64,000 bases of DNA from Christiangramia lutea (GTDB taxonomy: Bacteria; Bacteroidota; Bacteroidia; Flavobacteriales; Flavobacteriaceae), in NCBI RefSeq assembly GCF_022489035.1, contig NZ_JAKVTV010000003.1, positions 310,001 to 374,000 of the forward strand, in the 5' to 3' direction. Position numbers and translations under genes: made by a program. This document shows positions 18,537-28,485 of the stretch, one piece after another. Below the pieces are notes generated by a model. It did no database searches. It saw only the letters and a program-made list of their open reading frames with translations, and had not been told where the DNA came from. Numbering within the stretch: position 1 is the stretch's first letter; each line of letters begins with the position of its first letter.

Positions 18537-19988
18537 TTATTTGGTGATCGAGTAAATAGCGTATCCGTTTGCCGGGGCTTCGATTTGAACCATCCCATTT
18601 TCATCGGAGGTAGGGTTATATGTTGTGTTACCACTATAATCCATTAAAGTAACATTATTCCAGTTTGAACTTACAGTCCTTCTTTTGGTACTGTTGCTGA
18701 TGCTAATATAAAGAATTAATCCAGGATTAGTACCTGTTCCGCTTCTTTTCATAACATATTCGTCATTATCTACATGAAGAACTTCTAATTCACCTGTAGC
18801 CAGGCTATTATGAATGCTAATTAGGTTCTGAATTTCCTCTTTAAATTCTTCATCTTCATAATCCAGGTAAAATACTGTGGGAGTTCCAGGGTGAGTAAGG
18901 ATAAAAGAGTAGGCTTTCATCTTGTTTGAGCGCATGATATTGTTATCCTCGTTCGTGTCTTTTTCGGTATCATGGTTCGCTGTAAAAGTAACCGCTTTTT
19001 CCGGGTAAGACTGCCAAAGCATGGCTTCGGTAAGTTTAGTTAGGTCTTCGTTACGGTCCAGTCCCTCTTCAAGTTTATAAAATGCTGCAAAATCGAAAGC
19101 ACCGCTTCCAGTTTCCTCAACATAATCTTCAAGTACAGAAGCTCTACCATCCCAAAGTTCAGCAACAGAAAATCCGCCAACTTCATCCAGCCAGGCTTTA
19201 ACCACCCATGGTTCGAATCCTAGAACATAATCAAATCTCCAACCATCGAAGCCCATAACGTTCTTATAATATTTTGCCACGGAATTTTCATCTTTCCATA
19301 ACCAATTCTGAACTCTTTCCCGGTTGTGATCCAAATTAGTTTCCTCATAAAATAAACTTCCCGGGTCATAATTACTCACACTATTTGGATAGAAATCTTC
19401 GTAATCTCTGTTGAACATCCCGGAAGCATTTCCATGTTCCTCATCAAAAAGGGTATAAGTGTCTTTATCTCTGTATGGGTTATACTGAAGTCCGCCACCA
19501 CTATTATGGTTAATTACGATATCGGCAATCACTTCCACATCGTTGTCATGAGCGGTGGATATAAAAGTTTCCAGTTCTTCACGGGAACCAAATCTTGTTT
19601 CTGTAGTACCATGTTGTTCGTAGTTTCCGAAATCATAATAATCGGAAACATCATATCCCATGGAATATCCACCAGACTGCCCTTTTGTGGCCACCGGTAT
19701 CCATAGTCGGTTGATTCCGGCATCTGCCCAACCCGGTACTTTCTCAGTAAGGTTGGTCCACCATTCAAAGCGAGGTTCTACATCCCAGTAGAAGGCCTGC
19801 ATCATTACTCTGCTACCATTATCATATTCCGAAAGGTTCAAAGGTTCAGGGTCTGGTTCAGGTGTTGGTTCTACTACCACGTCATCGGTTGGATCTACGA
19901 TCTCACCTGAATCATCATCAGATGAGCAGGCAGTTAGTCCAAGCATAACACTTAGAACACCGATAAATAAATATTTATTTTTTTTCAT
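18537..19988 (-). CDS. Surface alpha-amylase lipoprotein (GH13)
   Basis: A 483-residue GH13 enzyme with a lipoprotein signal (GLTACSSDDD) and an acidic, Pro-rich linker, typical of outer-membrane surface exposure. Catalytic residues are visible in order: Asp nucleophile in GWRFDYVLGF, Glu acid/base in VAELWDG, Asp stabiliser in TANHDTEKD. The first conserved region is DIVINHNSGG. It should cut internal alpha-1,4 bonds of starch or glycogen outside the cell. It is the last gene of the susCDE operon but is separated from susE by its own hairpin, which may lower its expression. Confidence 0.92.
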   Translation of the reverse strand: MKKNKYLFIGVLSVMLGLTACSSDDDSGEIVDPTDDVVVEPTPEPDPEPLNLSEYDNGSRVMMQAFYWDVEPRFEWWTNLTEKVPGWADAGINRLWIPVATKGQSGGYSMGYDVSDYYDFGNYEQHGTTETRFGSREELETFISTAHDNDVEVIADIVINHNSGGGLQYNPYRDKDTYTLFDEEHGNASGMFNRDYEDFYPNSVSNYDPGSLFYEETNLDHNRERVQNWLWKDENSVAKYYKNVMGFDGWRFDYVLGFEPWVVKAWLDEVGGFSVAELWDGRASVLEDYVEETGSGAFDFAAFYKLEEGLDRNEDLTKLTEAMLWQSYPEKAVTFTANHDTEKDTNEDNNIMRSNKMKAYSFILTHPGTPTVFYLDYEDEEFKEEIQNLISIHNSLATGELEVLHVDNDEYVMKRSGTGTNPGLILYISISNSTKRRTVSSNWNNVTLMDYSGNTTYNPTSDENGMVQIEAPANGYAIYSITK

Positions 19989-20004
19989 AATTCAGATTTT
20001 AAAC

Positions 20005-20028
20005 AAAAAAGGGGCTGTTGCCAGCCCC
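20005..20028 (-). terminator. Intercistronic hairpin between susE-like and amylase genes
   Basis: On the minus strand GGGGCT pairs with AGCCCC around GGCAAC, followed by TTTTTTG. It is a terminator-like stem inside the operon and probably acts as a partial terminator or protects the 3' end of the susCDE message. Confidence 0.7.
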
Positions 20029-20048
20029 AGATTAAAAAATGCTAATTT

Positions 20049-21191
20049 TTAATTTTTGGTCAAAGTATAAGTATACATTCTTGGATTGCTTAGGTCCAGT
20101 GTGATTGTATAGTTCCCATCTTCTGGTACACCAATGTTATCACCACCAAACTCCATGGTTCCATCTGCTCCTGAATCACCAATGTTGATATCCCAACCAT
20201 CATTAGCACGGAATTTTATTCCGTTGTCTGGTGCTTCCTGTGCAGTAAGGTCTAGAGTTAATGTCCAGATCTTATTTTCTGCATCATAGGTCATATCGGT
20301 ATCAGAATCCCATCCTGTAGGAGTTGCATTACCAATTACACCCCAGTTTGTTTCGGTTAGAGAGTAAGTAAGGGCTTCAGTATCTGCTTTTACCCAGAAA
20401 TATCCTCCGGTACCATCTGGAGTACCCGCATTCACTTCTCCATCCTGCAGTAAAACGCCTGTGTAGGCACCATTTTCTTCACCAGCATCACCATAGTCAC
20501 CATCCCAACCATCATTCTGTGGAAGGAATTTATATTCCGGAGCGTCTACGTTCATATAGATAAATCCTTCATAATCTGTTTCACCAACTGCAGAAGCAGC
20601 AAGAGGTACACCAGCTTCCGGATTCCAGTCTGCTCCATAACCACTGGCAGCTCCAAAACTACCGGTCACGTAGATCTTTGGAAGATCTGTATTCTCTTCT
20701 TCCTCTTCAGGAAGAGTTACATTCACAGAAATAATATCTGAAACTTCCTGTACGGCATTACCACCATCTGTACCTATATAAGCACGAACTCTAAAGTAAA
20801 TCGTACCGGTATTAGGCATATCCTCGGTTGTAGGGTCATTATCCAGACCTGCATCTGAAGCTAGAGACATCATTTGTGCAATGGTAACTCCAATGTTGCT
20901 TTCAGAGGAAGTACCAATTACATCAAAATTCATAAAATCCTGGGTTGTTGATCCCTGAAGTTCGTAGGTGATTGGTGTCTGAACATCAAAATCTACCGGA
21001 TTCCATACAAATCTTTCAGCAAGATTTTCTGCATTAGAAGCAGTTAAATTGTAATTATCTGCAACTGTACTCGTAAATGCCAGTCCTTCAGGATCTGGTT
21101 TTGCTTCAAATGTGAACGGATCATCTTCAGTACATGAATTTAAACTGATGAGACCGATTAGGGCGAAAAGTAAGAAACTTAATTTTTTCAT
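20049..21191 (-). CDS. susE: SusE/SusF-like starch-binding outer-membrane lipoprotein
   Basis: A 380-residue lipoprotein (lipobox LNSC followed by TEDDP, which favours surface export). It has a SusE-type N-terminal Ig-like domain (DFDVQTPITYELQGSTTQDF) and two C-terminal repeats with paired aromatic residues (APEYKFLPQNDGWDGDYGD and NGIKFRANDGWDINIGDSG), which match starch-binding CBM modules of SusE/SusF. It should hold malto-oligosaccharides at the cell surface for the SusCD pore. It lies 13 bases after susD, in the same operon. Assignment as SusE rather than SusF is by position. Confidence 0.85.
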   Translation of the reverse strand: MKKLSFLLFALIGLISLNSCTEDDPFTFEAKPDPEGLAFTSTVADNYNLTASNAENLAERFVWNPVDFDVQTPITYELQGSTTQDFMNFDVIGTSSESNIGVTIAQMMSLASDAGLDNDPTTEDMPNTGTIYFRVRAYIGTDGGNAVQEVSDIISVNVTLPEEEEENTDLPKIYVTGSFGAASGYGADWNPEAGVPLAASAVGETDYEGFIYMNVDAPEYKFLPQNDGWDGDYGDAGEENGAYTGVLLQDGEVNAGTPDGTGGYFWVKADTEALTYSLTETNWGVIGNATPTGWDSDTDMTYDAENKIWTLTLDLTAQEAPDNGIKFRANDGWDINIGDSGADGTMEFGGDNIGVPEDGNYTITLDLSNPRMYTYTLTKN

Positions 21192-21204
21192 TTTGTATGA
21201 TATT

Positions 21205-22830
21205 TTAATAACCTGTGTTTTGTGTAAGATTTTGATTTACTGAAATTAAATTACTTGGTAAAGGAAATAACCTTCTGAAGTCTTCTACAGCCATACCACC
21301 GGAGATACCTCCTTTAAATGGCCATAAATAACTTCCCGAGGTGAAAAGACCATACCTTATTAGGTCTGTTCTTCTTTGACCTTCCCAGTATAATTCTCTT
21401 GCTCGCTCGTCCAGGATAAAATTCAGACTGAGGTCTGAACTGTTTATATTTCCTGAATTATCACCAAATGCTCTTTCTCTTAATTCGTTGATGTAGCCGG
21501 TTGCAGTTGCTGCATCTCCGCCGCCACCTCTTAGGTGGGCTTCGGCATAATTAAGATATATCTCGGCAACTCTAATTAGTGGAAGATCTGTATCTACGAA
21601 ATCTCCTCCAAGGTCACTTCCCTGGTTACCATCAGAATCTACATTCTTGAATTTGGTAACGGCATAACCATCAGTGAATGTGTTTGCGATGGTGTTAATT
21701 TCAAAACTCTGCCCGTCTGTATAGAACATAGCTCTCGCGTCTTCCCATTCTACCGGATTCCCATCTTCATCTTCAGCTGTTACTGAATAGTTGAACTTGT
21801 TCACCAAAGCTTTGGTAGTTCGAAGGCCTTCCCAACCACCATTCACTCCAAATTCACTGGCATCCATACTTCCTCCAATTGAGGCATGAACCAGGAAGGT
21901 AGTCCCTCCATAGGTTTTAGACTGGTTACCATCGAAATTGATCGCAAAAATGAACTCATTTTGAGCACCATTCGAATTATTATCTGCCAGGAATAATTCA
22001 TCATAGGCAGAACCATTCCCATTAGCGTCGGTAGTATTAATTGAATAGGTTGAATTGATCGCCTGTTGTGAATAATTAAGAGCGTCGGTATATCTAGGAG
22101 TTCCTATCCATGATTCTGCATTCAGGTATAGTTTAGATAATAATCCCCATGCGGCAACTTCATCTACCCGGCCATATTCATTAGAACCACTGGCTAAAAG
22201 GTCTTCCTGTATAGCAAGCAGCTCATTTTCCACAAATTCGAAAATCATTTCCCTGTTACTCTGCTCAGGTAATTCTGTTGAAACCTGTTCTACCAAAGGT
22301 ACATTAGCGTAGAGATCCATTAAATTATAGTAAGCAAAAGCTCTAAGGAATCTTGCTTCAGCAATATAAGCCGCAACTTCAGGATTATCATTTAAAGCCT
22401 GTGCATTTGAGATAAATGAGTTGCAGAAAGATACTTCCTGTGCAAGTCTGTAATACATCCCTGTTGTAAAGTCGTTAGAAGCCCCCCAGTTCATTGCATG
22501 CAGGTTAGGAAGACCAGGGTCACCCCATCCAACCACGGCATTATCTGTAGTTAGTTCGTTAAGACTGAATAACATTCTGGAATATTGAGAAGTACCCTCA
22601 TCAATACCTGTAATATCTGGTTGTCCGGCAGGTCCCTGCTGTCCTGTTAGTGCAAGACTGGCATAAAGCTTTGCCAATGCGCTTTTAGCTTCCTGAGCGT
22701 TTGAAAAAACATTCGTTTCTGTGAAACTGTCAGGATCTATAGGATTTTGATCGAGATCGGCGTGGCAGGCAACTAAAGAGATGCAGGCTGGTACGATCAG
22801 GAAAAATTTCTTAATATAATTCATTTTCAT
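21205..22830 (-). CDS. susD: SusD/RagB family nutrient-binding lipoprotein
   Basis: A 541-residue lipoprotein (lipobox SLVAC) of the SusD family. It has the TPR-rich helical framework: EARFLRAFAYYNLMDLYANVPLV near residue 170, AAWGLLSKLYLNAESW, RVAEIYLNYAEAHLRGGGGD, and the C-terminal LDERARELYWEGQRRTDLIRYG. It caps the SusC barrel and binds the incoming glycan. Two adjacent starts (MKMN) are possible and do not change the signal. It sits 8 bases from susC, so the pair is translationally close. Confidence 0.95.
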   Translation of the reverse strand: MKMNYIKKFFLIVPACISLVACHADLDQNPIDPDSFTETNVFSNAQEAKSALAKLYASLALTGQQGPAGQPDITGIDEGTSQYSRMLFSLNELTTDNAVVGWGDPGLPNLHAMNWGASNDFTTGMYYRLAQEVSFCNSFISNAQALNDNPEVAAYIAEARFLRAFAYYNLMDLYANVPLVEQVSTELPEQSNREMIFEFVENELLAIQEDLLASGSNEYGRVDEVAAWGLLSKLYLNAESWIGTPRYTDALNYSQQAINSTYSINTTDANGNGSAYDELFLADNNSNGAQNEFIFAINFDGNQSKTYGGTTFLVHASIGGSMDASEFGVNGGWEGLRTTKALVNKFNYSVTAEDEDGNPVEWEDARAMFYTDGQSFEINTIANTFTDGYAVTKFKNVDSDGNQGSDLGGDFVDTDLPLIRVAEIYLNYAEAHLRGGGGDAATATGYINELRERAFGDNSGNINSSDLSLNFILDERARELYWEGQRRTDLIRYGLFTSGSYLWPFKGGISGGMAVEDFRRLFPLPSNLISVNQNLTQNTGY

Positions 22831-22838
22831 ACTATTTT

Positions 22839-25754
22839 TTAAAAGTTAAGGTTTGCTCCTATTGAGAATGTTCTTGGACGAGGATAAAAATTGTTGTCAA
22901 TTCCTCCATCGATCTCAGGATCCAATCCTTCATAATCTGTAACCATTAGTACATTCAAGGCAGAACCATAAATTCTTAAAGAAGCGTCTTCAAATAAGTT
23001 AGGTAGTGTATACCCAAGGGTAATGTTATCTAACTTAAAGAAAGAAGCATCCTGAATATAATAATCACTTACCAAACTATTCTCTGTTGAAGCAACAAAT
23101 CCAGTATTATAATAATCTGTATGTAAGTTTCTTAGAATAGCATTGGCGGTAGCTCTTGTTTCAAAAGATTTACTAGATGCCATGTTGTTATAAGCATAAT
23201 TTCCAAGATTAGCTCTGGTAACTACTGCCAAATCCCAATTCTTATAATTAAGGTTTGTATTTAATCCCATGATGATATCTGCATAAGGATCCTTATAAAG
23301 ATACTTATCCTCGTTGTTTATCTGGTTATCACCATTTCTATCTACGTAAGCTCCTTCTACAGGTCTTCCGTTTTCGTCGTACACCTGCTTTAAAACCCAG
23401 TAACTAAAAGGAGAATATCCTTCTTTATGTAACTGAATCCTGTTTCCGGTTCCACCAGAAATATCTCCAACTTCTACCTGGTCTGGAAGGTTGGTGATCT
23501 CATTTTCATTATAACTGATGTTGTACCCAATATTCCAGGTGAAATCTTCAGTTTGAACTGGTACTACATTTACAGCAAATTCAATACCTCTGTTCTCCAT
23601 ATCGCCGATATTTGCATCGATCTGGTTAGAGAAGTTAGTAAATGGATCTACAGTTACAAAACTAATAAGGTCTTCTGTTTCCTTAATATAAGCATTTACA
23701 GATCCTGATACCCTATTATTGAAGAATGCGTAATCTAAACCAATATTGTAGGTTTTTCCAATTTCCCATCTAAGATCTTCATTGATCCCCTGTGGGCGAT
23801 AAGTTTGTAAGAACTGATTTCCAAACTGGTAATAAGCATCAGATCTACTGCCAATATAATTCGTAAGGAAGTTATAATCTCCCAAACCGTTCACGTTACC
23901 AATTTCACCATAACCAACTCTTAGTTTAAGCTGGTTTACAGCAGATGAACCTTGCAGGAAGCTTTCGTTATTAACATTCCAGGCCAAAGCAAAAGATGGG
24001 AAATAACCCCATCTGTCATCCGGGTTTAATTTTGAAGATGCATCTGCTCTTAAAGTTGCAGTTACAAGATATCTGTCATCAAAACCATAGTTTAACCTTC
24101 CAAAATAAGAAAGAAGTACATTTTTGTTTCTGTCAACAAATTCGAACTCTAAATCATCTTCCTGAGCTTCACTATCGAAATCATAGGAATATTGCTCGAA
24201 GCTCTGATAAGAATAACCGGCAACGGCATTCACAGAATGAAGATCGAAATCATTATCATATGTTAAATAAGCATCAAATAGCTTATTAGTGAACTCGTTA
24301 CTATACCTGGTAAAAGAACCATTCCAGTCACTTGTTGCGGAAGGCATTTCTTCTGAAGTCACCACGCGACCATTACTATCTGAGATATCATAACCAACAT
24401 TCACGGTTGCAGTTAATTCAGGTAAAAAGAAAAGATCGTAGTCTACCTTTGCATTTCCAATGAATCTTCTCACCTCTGACGTATCATCTTTCAAATTGAT
24501 AAGAGCTACCGGGTTGGTAGGAGCCAGGTTAATTTGATTGTTATCGGCATTTAGCCATGTAAAATAACCGCCAAATGGAGAGTTTTCATCAAATATAGGC
24601 TGAGTAGGATCAAAATCTACTGAACTTCCAATCGCATCTCGGTTCGCAAAGCTATTTTCAGTATACATCGCTCTGGCATTAAGTTCTACTCGAAGCTGGT
24701 CTTCCAGAAAATTAGGACGAAGGTTAACCGAACCTGTAGTTCTGGTGAAATTATCTCCGCTTAGGATACCATCCTGATCTGTATGACCTAAGGAAGCACG
24801 AACAGGCATGAAATTACCAATTCTTCCCGTAGCACTTAAATTATGTTCAGATCCAAATGCAGTATTGTAGATCTCTCTTTGCCAGTTGGTGTTCTGATCT
24901 CCTAATCTGGCGATATCGTTTTCGTTTCCAATATCATTAATAAGGGCTCTAAATTGATCACCATTCATTACATCTACATATTCTGTAGGAGTATAAACGG
25001 TTGTGGCCGTAGTGAAATTGAATTTGAATTCATTTCCCTTTCCTTTCTTGGTGGTGATCATAATTACACCATTTGCAGCTCTGGACCCATAAATCGCAGT
25101 TGAAGACGCATCCTTTAGAATGGTCATACTTTCAATGTCATTAGGGTTTATAAAATCCAGCGGGTTTCTTGAACCAGCAATATTATCGTTAGCTAGCGGA
25201 ATACCATCTACAACAATAAGAGGAGAGCTTTCAAGTGAAAGTGATCCCTGTCCTCGAATATTAATTGTTTCTCCTTCACCCGGAGCACCACCACCTGAAG
25301 TTACTGTAACTCCTGGTACTTTACCGGTTAAAAGCTGTCCGGCAGTTTGAATTGGTCCCTGGTTAAAATCTTCTGTACTCACTTGCTCAACCGCACCGGT
25401 TGCGTCTTTTTGACTTACAGATCCATAACCTATCACCAGGACTTCGTCCAGCGTTGCAGAATCTTCCTCTAGTAATACATCAATGCTAGATTGACCACTA
25501 TAAGCAACCTCTTTGGTTGCGAATCCTAAAAAAGAATAGGTAAGGATATCACCTTCCGCAACATTATTGATGGAGTAATTTCCATCAAAGTCTGTAACAG
25601 TACCGTTGGTGGTACCCTTAACGATTACGTTGGCACCTGGAATCGGCATACCTGTAGCGCTTTCGGTTACAGTACCGGTAACGGTGTTTTGGGCAAAAAA
25701 GCTCATTGGCAGCATAAACAGCAAAAACAATGTGCTTTTAAATAAAGTTTTCAT
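22839..25754 (-). CDS. susC: SusC/RagA TonB-dependent outer-membrane transporter
   Basis: A 971-residue outer-membrane importer. After the signal peptide (FLLFMLPMSFFAQ) comes a carboxypeptidase-regulatory-like domain (VTGTVTESATGMPIPGANV). It is followed by the TonB box region LDEVLVIGYG, the plug domain (PGVTVTSGGGAPGEGETINIRGQGSL, DASSTAIYGSRAANGVIMITTK) and a 22-strand barrel ending in the aromatic RTFSIGANLNF. Together with SusD it takes up malto-oligosaccharides using TonB energy. It is the first gene of the operon and diverges from the lacI-type gene across 223 bases containing a perfect LacI-type operator. Confidence 0.95.
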   Translation of the reverse strand: MKTLFKSTLFLLFMLPMSFFAQNTVTGTVTESATGMPIPGANVIVKGTTNGTVTDFDGNYSINNVAEGDILTYSFLGFATKEVAYSGQSSIDVLLEEDSATLDEVLVIGYGSVSQKDATGAVEQVSTEDFNQGPIQTAGQLLTGKVPGVTVTSGGGAPGEGETINIRGQGSLSLESSPLIVVDGIPLANDNIAGSRNPLDFINPNDIESMTILKDASSTAIYGSRAANGVIMITTKKGKGNEFKFNFTTATTVYTPTEYVDVMNGDQFRALINDIGNENDIARLGDQNTNWQREIYNTAFGSEHNLSATGRIGNFMPVRASLGHTDQDGILSGDNFTRTTGSVNLRPNFLEDQLRVELNARAMYTENSFANRDAIGSSVDFDPTQPIFDENSPFGGYFTWLNADNNQINLAPTNPVALINLKDDTSEVRRFIGNAKVDYDLFFLPELTATVNVGYDISDSNGRVVTSEEMPSATSDWNGSFTRYSNEFTNKLFDAYLTYDNDFDLHSVNAVAGYSYQSFEQYSYDFDSEAQEDDLEFEFVDRNKNVLLSYFGRLNYGFDDRYLVTATLRADASSKLNPDDRWGYFPSFALAWNVNNESFLQGSSAVNQLKLRVGYGEIGNVNGLGDYNFLTNYIGSRSDAYYQFGNQFLQTYRPQGINEDLRWEIGKTYNIGLDYAFFNNRVSGSVNAYIKETEDLISFVTVDPFTNFSNQIDANIGDMENRGIEFAVNVVPVQTEDFTWNIGYNISYNENEITNLPDQVEVGDISGGTGNRIQLHKEGYSPFSYWVLKQVYDENGRPVEGAYVDRNGDNQINNEDKYLYKDPYADIIMGLNTNLNYKNWDLAVVTRANLGNYAYNNMASSKSFETRATANAILRNLHTDYYNTGFVASTENSLVSDYYIQDASFFKLDNITLGYTLPNLFEDASLRIYGSALNVLMVTDYEGLDPEIDGGIDNNFYPRPRTFSIGANLNF

Positions 25755-25862
25755 AAATTTTCTATTGGTTTTTACTAAAAATTAACCTTATATTTTTACT
25801 TCCTGGGGTTAAATGTATGTAAATTCTAACCCAAAATTGGGCGAATTCCCACCGCTACTGCG

Positions 25863-25878
25863 ACGAAAACGTTTTCGT
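25863..25878. promoter_or_regulatory. LacI-family operator in the susC/lacI divergent region
   Basis: ACGAAAACGTTTTCGT is a perfect 16-base palindrome with the central CG step and A/T arms typical of LacI/GalR-family operators. It lies between the divergent susC and regulator genes. The adjacent LacI-family protein is the obvious binder. Confidence 0.8.
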
Positions 25879-25896
25879 GTTGAAAACTTTTTCTAG

Positions 25897-25930
25897 TTGA
25901 GAGATTAATAATTTAAATATGGTAAATTTG
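25897..25930 (+). promoter_or_regulatory. Bacteroidota-type promoter of the LacI-family gene
   Basis: TTG at 25897-25899, a 23-base spacer and TAAATTTG at 25923-25930 match TTG-N(17-23)-TAnnTTTG. The start codon is 47 bases downstream, and the palindromic operator lies just upstream. Confidence 0.5.
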
Positions 25931-25977
25931 ATAGTTTGAAAATTACAACTGCCCGAAAAACAGAATACCACAACTAA

Positions 25978-27006
25978 ATGAAGCCAAAACTTACCCTAAA
26001 AAAAATTGCGAAAGAATTAGAGGTTTCTATTTCTACTGTTTCAAAAGCCCTGCGTGACAGCCCAGAAATTGGAGAAGAAACTCGAGAAAAGATCAAGGCC
26101 TTTGCCAAGCACTATAATTATAAGCCTAACAATATAGCCCTTAGTCTTAAAAACAGGAAGACTAAAACCATTGGTATAATTATTCCTGAGATCGTGCATC
26201 ATTTCTTTACCACCGTGATTAGCGGGGTGGAAAAGGTCGCTAATGAAATGGGATATAATGTTTTGGTATGCCTATCAGATAACTCCTTCGATAAAGAGGT
26301 ACTAAATATGGAAATGCTGGCAAATGGGAGTACAGATGGATTTATTCTGTCCCTTGCCAAGGAAACCATGCAAAAAGGAGATTATCATCATTTAGTAGAA
26401 GCTATAAACCAGGGTATGCCATTGGTGCTTTTCGACAGGGTTGTTGAAGATATTTCCTGTGATAAGGTGATCATTGATGATGTGACTGGTGGTAAAAAAG
26501 CGACTCAGCACCTCATTGATATTGGATGTAAAAAGATCGCACTAATATCTACGGTAGATTATGTGAGTGTTGGGAAATTGCGAACCAAAGGATATAAAGA
26601 GGCTTTAGAAGAAAATGGTATTCCATTCGATGAAGACCTGGTTCTTAGGATTGAAAAGATGGAAGATTCTGAATCAGAAATTGAGCAATTTCTTATGGAT
26701 AAAGCTATAGATGGTGTGTTTGGGGTAAATGAGCATTTTGCCATATCTGCCATTAAAACCATAAAAGATCAGGGTAAGAAAGTGCCGGAAGATGTATCGG
26801 TTATAGGGTTTACCGATGGAGAGCTTTCAAAGCGATTCATTCCAAGTTTAACCACTATTAGTCAACATGGAATGCGCATAGGAGAAGAGTCGGCCAGGCT
26901 ATTAATAGAAAAGTTGGAACGAACCCCTTCAGAAGAAGAATATTATAAAACAATCATCGTAGAGACCGGTCTGGTGATCAGAAAATCAACAAAATCAAAG
27001 AAATAG
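25978..27006 (+). CDS. LacI/GalR-family regulator of the maltose locus
   Basis: A 342-residue repressor/activator. The N-terminal helix-turn-helix and hinge (LTLKKIAKELEVSISTVSKALRDSPEIGEETREKI, then YNYKPNNIALSLKNRKTKTIGIIIP) are followed by a periplasmic-binding-protein-like sensor domain (residues 60-340). It lies divergent from susC and ahead of the maltose permease and phosphorylase genes, so it most likely senses maltose or a derivative and controls both transcripts. A second similar operator before pfkA suggests a regulon reaching into glycolysis. Confidence 0.92.
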   Translation: MKPKLTLKKIAKELEVSISTVSKALRDSPEIGEETREKIKAFAKHYNYKPNNIALSLKNRKTKTIGIIIPEIVHHFFTTVISGVEKVANEMGYNVLVCLSDNSFDKEVLNMEMLANGSTDGFILSLAKETMQKGDYHHLVEAINQGMPLVLFDRVVEDISCDKVIIDDVTGGKKATQHLIDIGCKKIALISTVDYVSVGKLRTKGYKEALEENGIPFDEDLVLRIEKMEDSESEIEQFLMDKAIDGVFGVNEHFAISAIKTIKDQGKKVPEDVSVIGFTDGELSKRFIPSLTTISQHGMRIGEESARLLIEKLERTPSEEEYYKTIIVETGLVIRKSTKSKK

Positions 27007-27028
27007 GCAGGACATTTCAAAAAAACTA

Positions 27029-27036
27029 TATATTTG
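27029..27036 (+). promoter_or_regulatory. Possible -7 element before the maltose permease gene
   Basis: TATATTTG matches TAnnTTTG about 97 bases before ATG 27133, but no TTG lies at the right distance upstream, so support is only partial. Confidence 0.3.
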
Positions 27037-27132
27037 CCTCAGTTGAAATTTATCAGAACTTATATTTTTACTTCCTACCTTGATTAAGTTTTGATAAGTC
27101 ATAGTGCTTATCGTGATAAAAAAATTTACGAT

Positions 27133-28485
27133 ATGCGTAAACGTACTTTAAGCTTCTGGGAAATCTGGAACATGAGTTTTGGGTTTTTAGGAATCCAGAT
27201 GGGATTTGCTCTTCAGAATGCTAATGCAAGCCGTATTTTACAAATCTTTGGTGCCGATGTTCATGAACTTTCGTGGTTCTGGCTGGTTGCTCCACTTACC
27301 GGACTAATCGTTCAGCCAATCATTGGATATTACAGCGACAGAACTTGGACGAAACTTGGTCGTAGACGGCCATTTTTCTTAACCGGAGCCATACTTGCTT
27401 CATTCGGCTTGGTTCTTATGCCAAATGCCGATATGTTCACTGCGTTTCTACCAGCTTTATGGATTGGTGCAGGAATGCTGTTCGTGATGGATGCTTCCTT
27501 TAACATAGCTATGGAACCGTTTCGTGCTTTGGTGGCAGATAATTTGCCCTCAGACCAGCGAACCTTAGGTTTTAGTGTTCAAACGGTGCTTATTGGGATT
27601 GGAGCTGTAATAGGATCATGGCTGCCTTATGTTTTAACTAACTGGTTTGGGGTGTCCAACCAGGCGGCAGTAGGTGAAGTTCCTTTGCATTTGCTCTTAT
27701 CATTCGTGATTGGGGCGGCCATTCTCGTAGGTAGTATTCTGGTTACGGTTGTTACAACTAAAGAATATTCCCCTGAAGAACTGGATGCAATGGAAGATCA
27801 GGAAGAGATTGAAGTTGCTGAAGATGAAAAATCCAGCTTAATGGATATTTTTTCTGACTTCAGTAAAATGCCGGAAACCATGCGCCAGCTTAGCTGGGTG
27901 CAATTCTTTTCCTGGTTTGGTCTTTTTGGAATGTGGGTGTTCTCTGTTCCGGCGATCGCACACCATATATATGGACTTCCGGTTACAGATAGCAGCAGTG
28001 AAACTTACAATAATGCCGGAGACTGGGTGGGGATCCTGTTTGGAATTTATAACGGAGTTTCGGCGATATTTGCTTTTTTCCTACCAGCAATTGCCTTGAA
28101 AGTGGGTAGAAAAAGAACACATATGATCTCTCTTATCATTGGCGGTTTAGGATTACTATCCATTTATGTAATGCCTAATGAGAACTGGTTGATCCTTTCC
28201 ATGATTGGAGTAGGGATCGCCTGGGCGAGTATCCTGGCAATGCCATATGCAATTCTGGCCGGATCTATTCCTGCAAGGAAAATGGGTGTTTATATGGGGA
28301 TTTTCAATTTCTTTATTGTAATTCCTCAGATTATAAACGCTTTAATAGGTGGGCCAATGGTAAAATACCTTTATGGTGGAGATCCAATCTATGCACTGGT
28401 TACCAGTGGAGTTTCTTTCCTGATCGCTGCTGTACTTACTTTACGCATATATGATGTTGATGAACCTACAAAAATAATAGATTGA
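27133..28485 (+). CDS. Inner-membrane maltose/oligosaccharide permease (MFS, SLC45-like)
   Basis: About 450 residues from ATG 27133; an in-frame TTG at 27091 would add 14 polar residues and seems less likely. It has about 12 hydrophobic helices and the motif YYSDRTWTKLGRRRPFFLTGAIL (MFS motif A form seen in sucrose/maltose carriers). MSFGFLGIQMGFALQNANASRILQIFGA is the usual start of Bacteroidota maltose transporters. It should move maltose from the periplasm to the cytoplasm for the phosphorylase encoded two genes on. Its TGA stop overlaps the next ATG by one base. Confidence 0.9.
   Translation: MRKRTLSFWEIWNMSFGFLGIQMGFALQNANASRILQIFGADVHELSWFWLVAPLTGLIVQPIIGYYSDRTWTKLGRRRPFFLTGAILASFGLVLMPNADMFTAFLPALWIGAGMLFVMDASFNIAMEPFRALVADNLPSDQRTLGFSVQTVLIGIGAVIGSWLPYVLTNWFGVSNQAAVGEVPLHLLLSFVIGAAILVGSILVTVVTTKEYSPEELDAMEDQEEIEVAEDEKSSLMDIFSDFSKMPETMRQLSWVQFFSWFGLFGMWVFSVPAIAHHIYGLPVTDSSSETYNNAGDWVGILFGIYNGVSAIFAFFLPAIALKVGRKRTHMISLIIGGLGLLSIYVMPNENWLILSMIGVGIAWASILAMPYAILAGSIPARKMGVYMGIFNFFIVIPQIINALIGGPMVKYLYGGDPIYALVTSGVSFLIAAVLTLRIYDVDEPTKIID

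Noticed and set aside
25830-25841. CCCAAAATTGGG as a second palindromic operator
   Set aside because: The centre is not self-complementary (AAAATT), so it is only an imperfect dyad with no second copy elsewhere.
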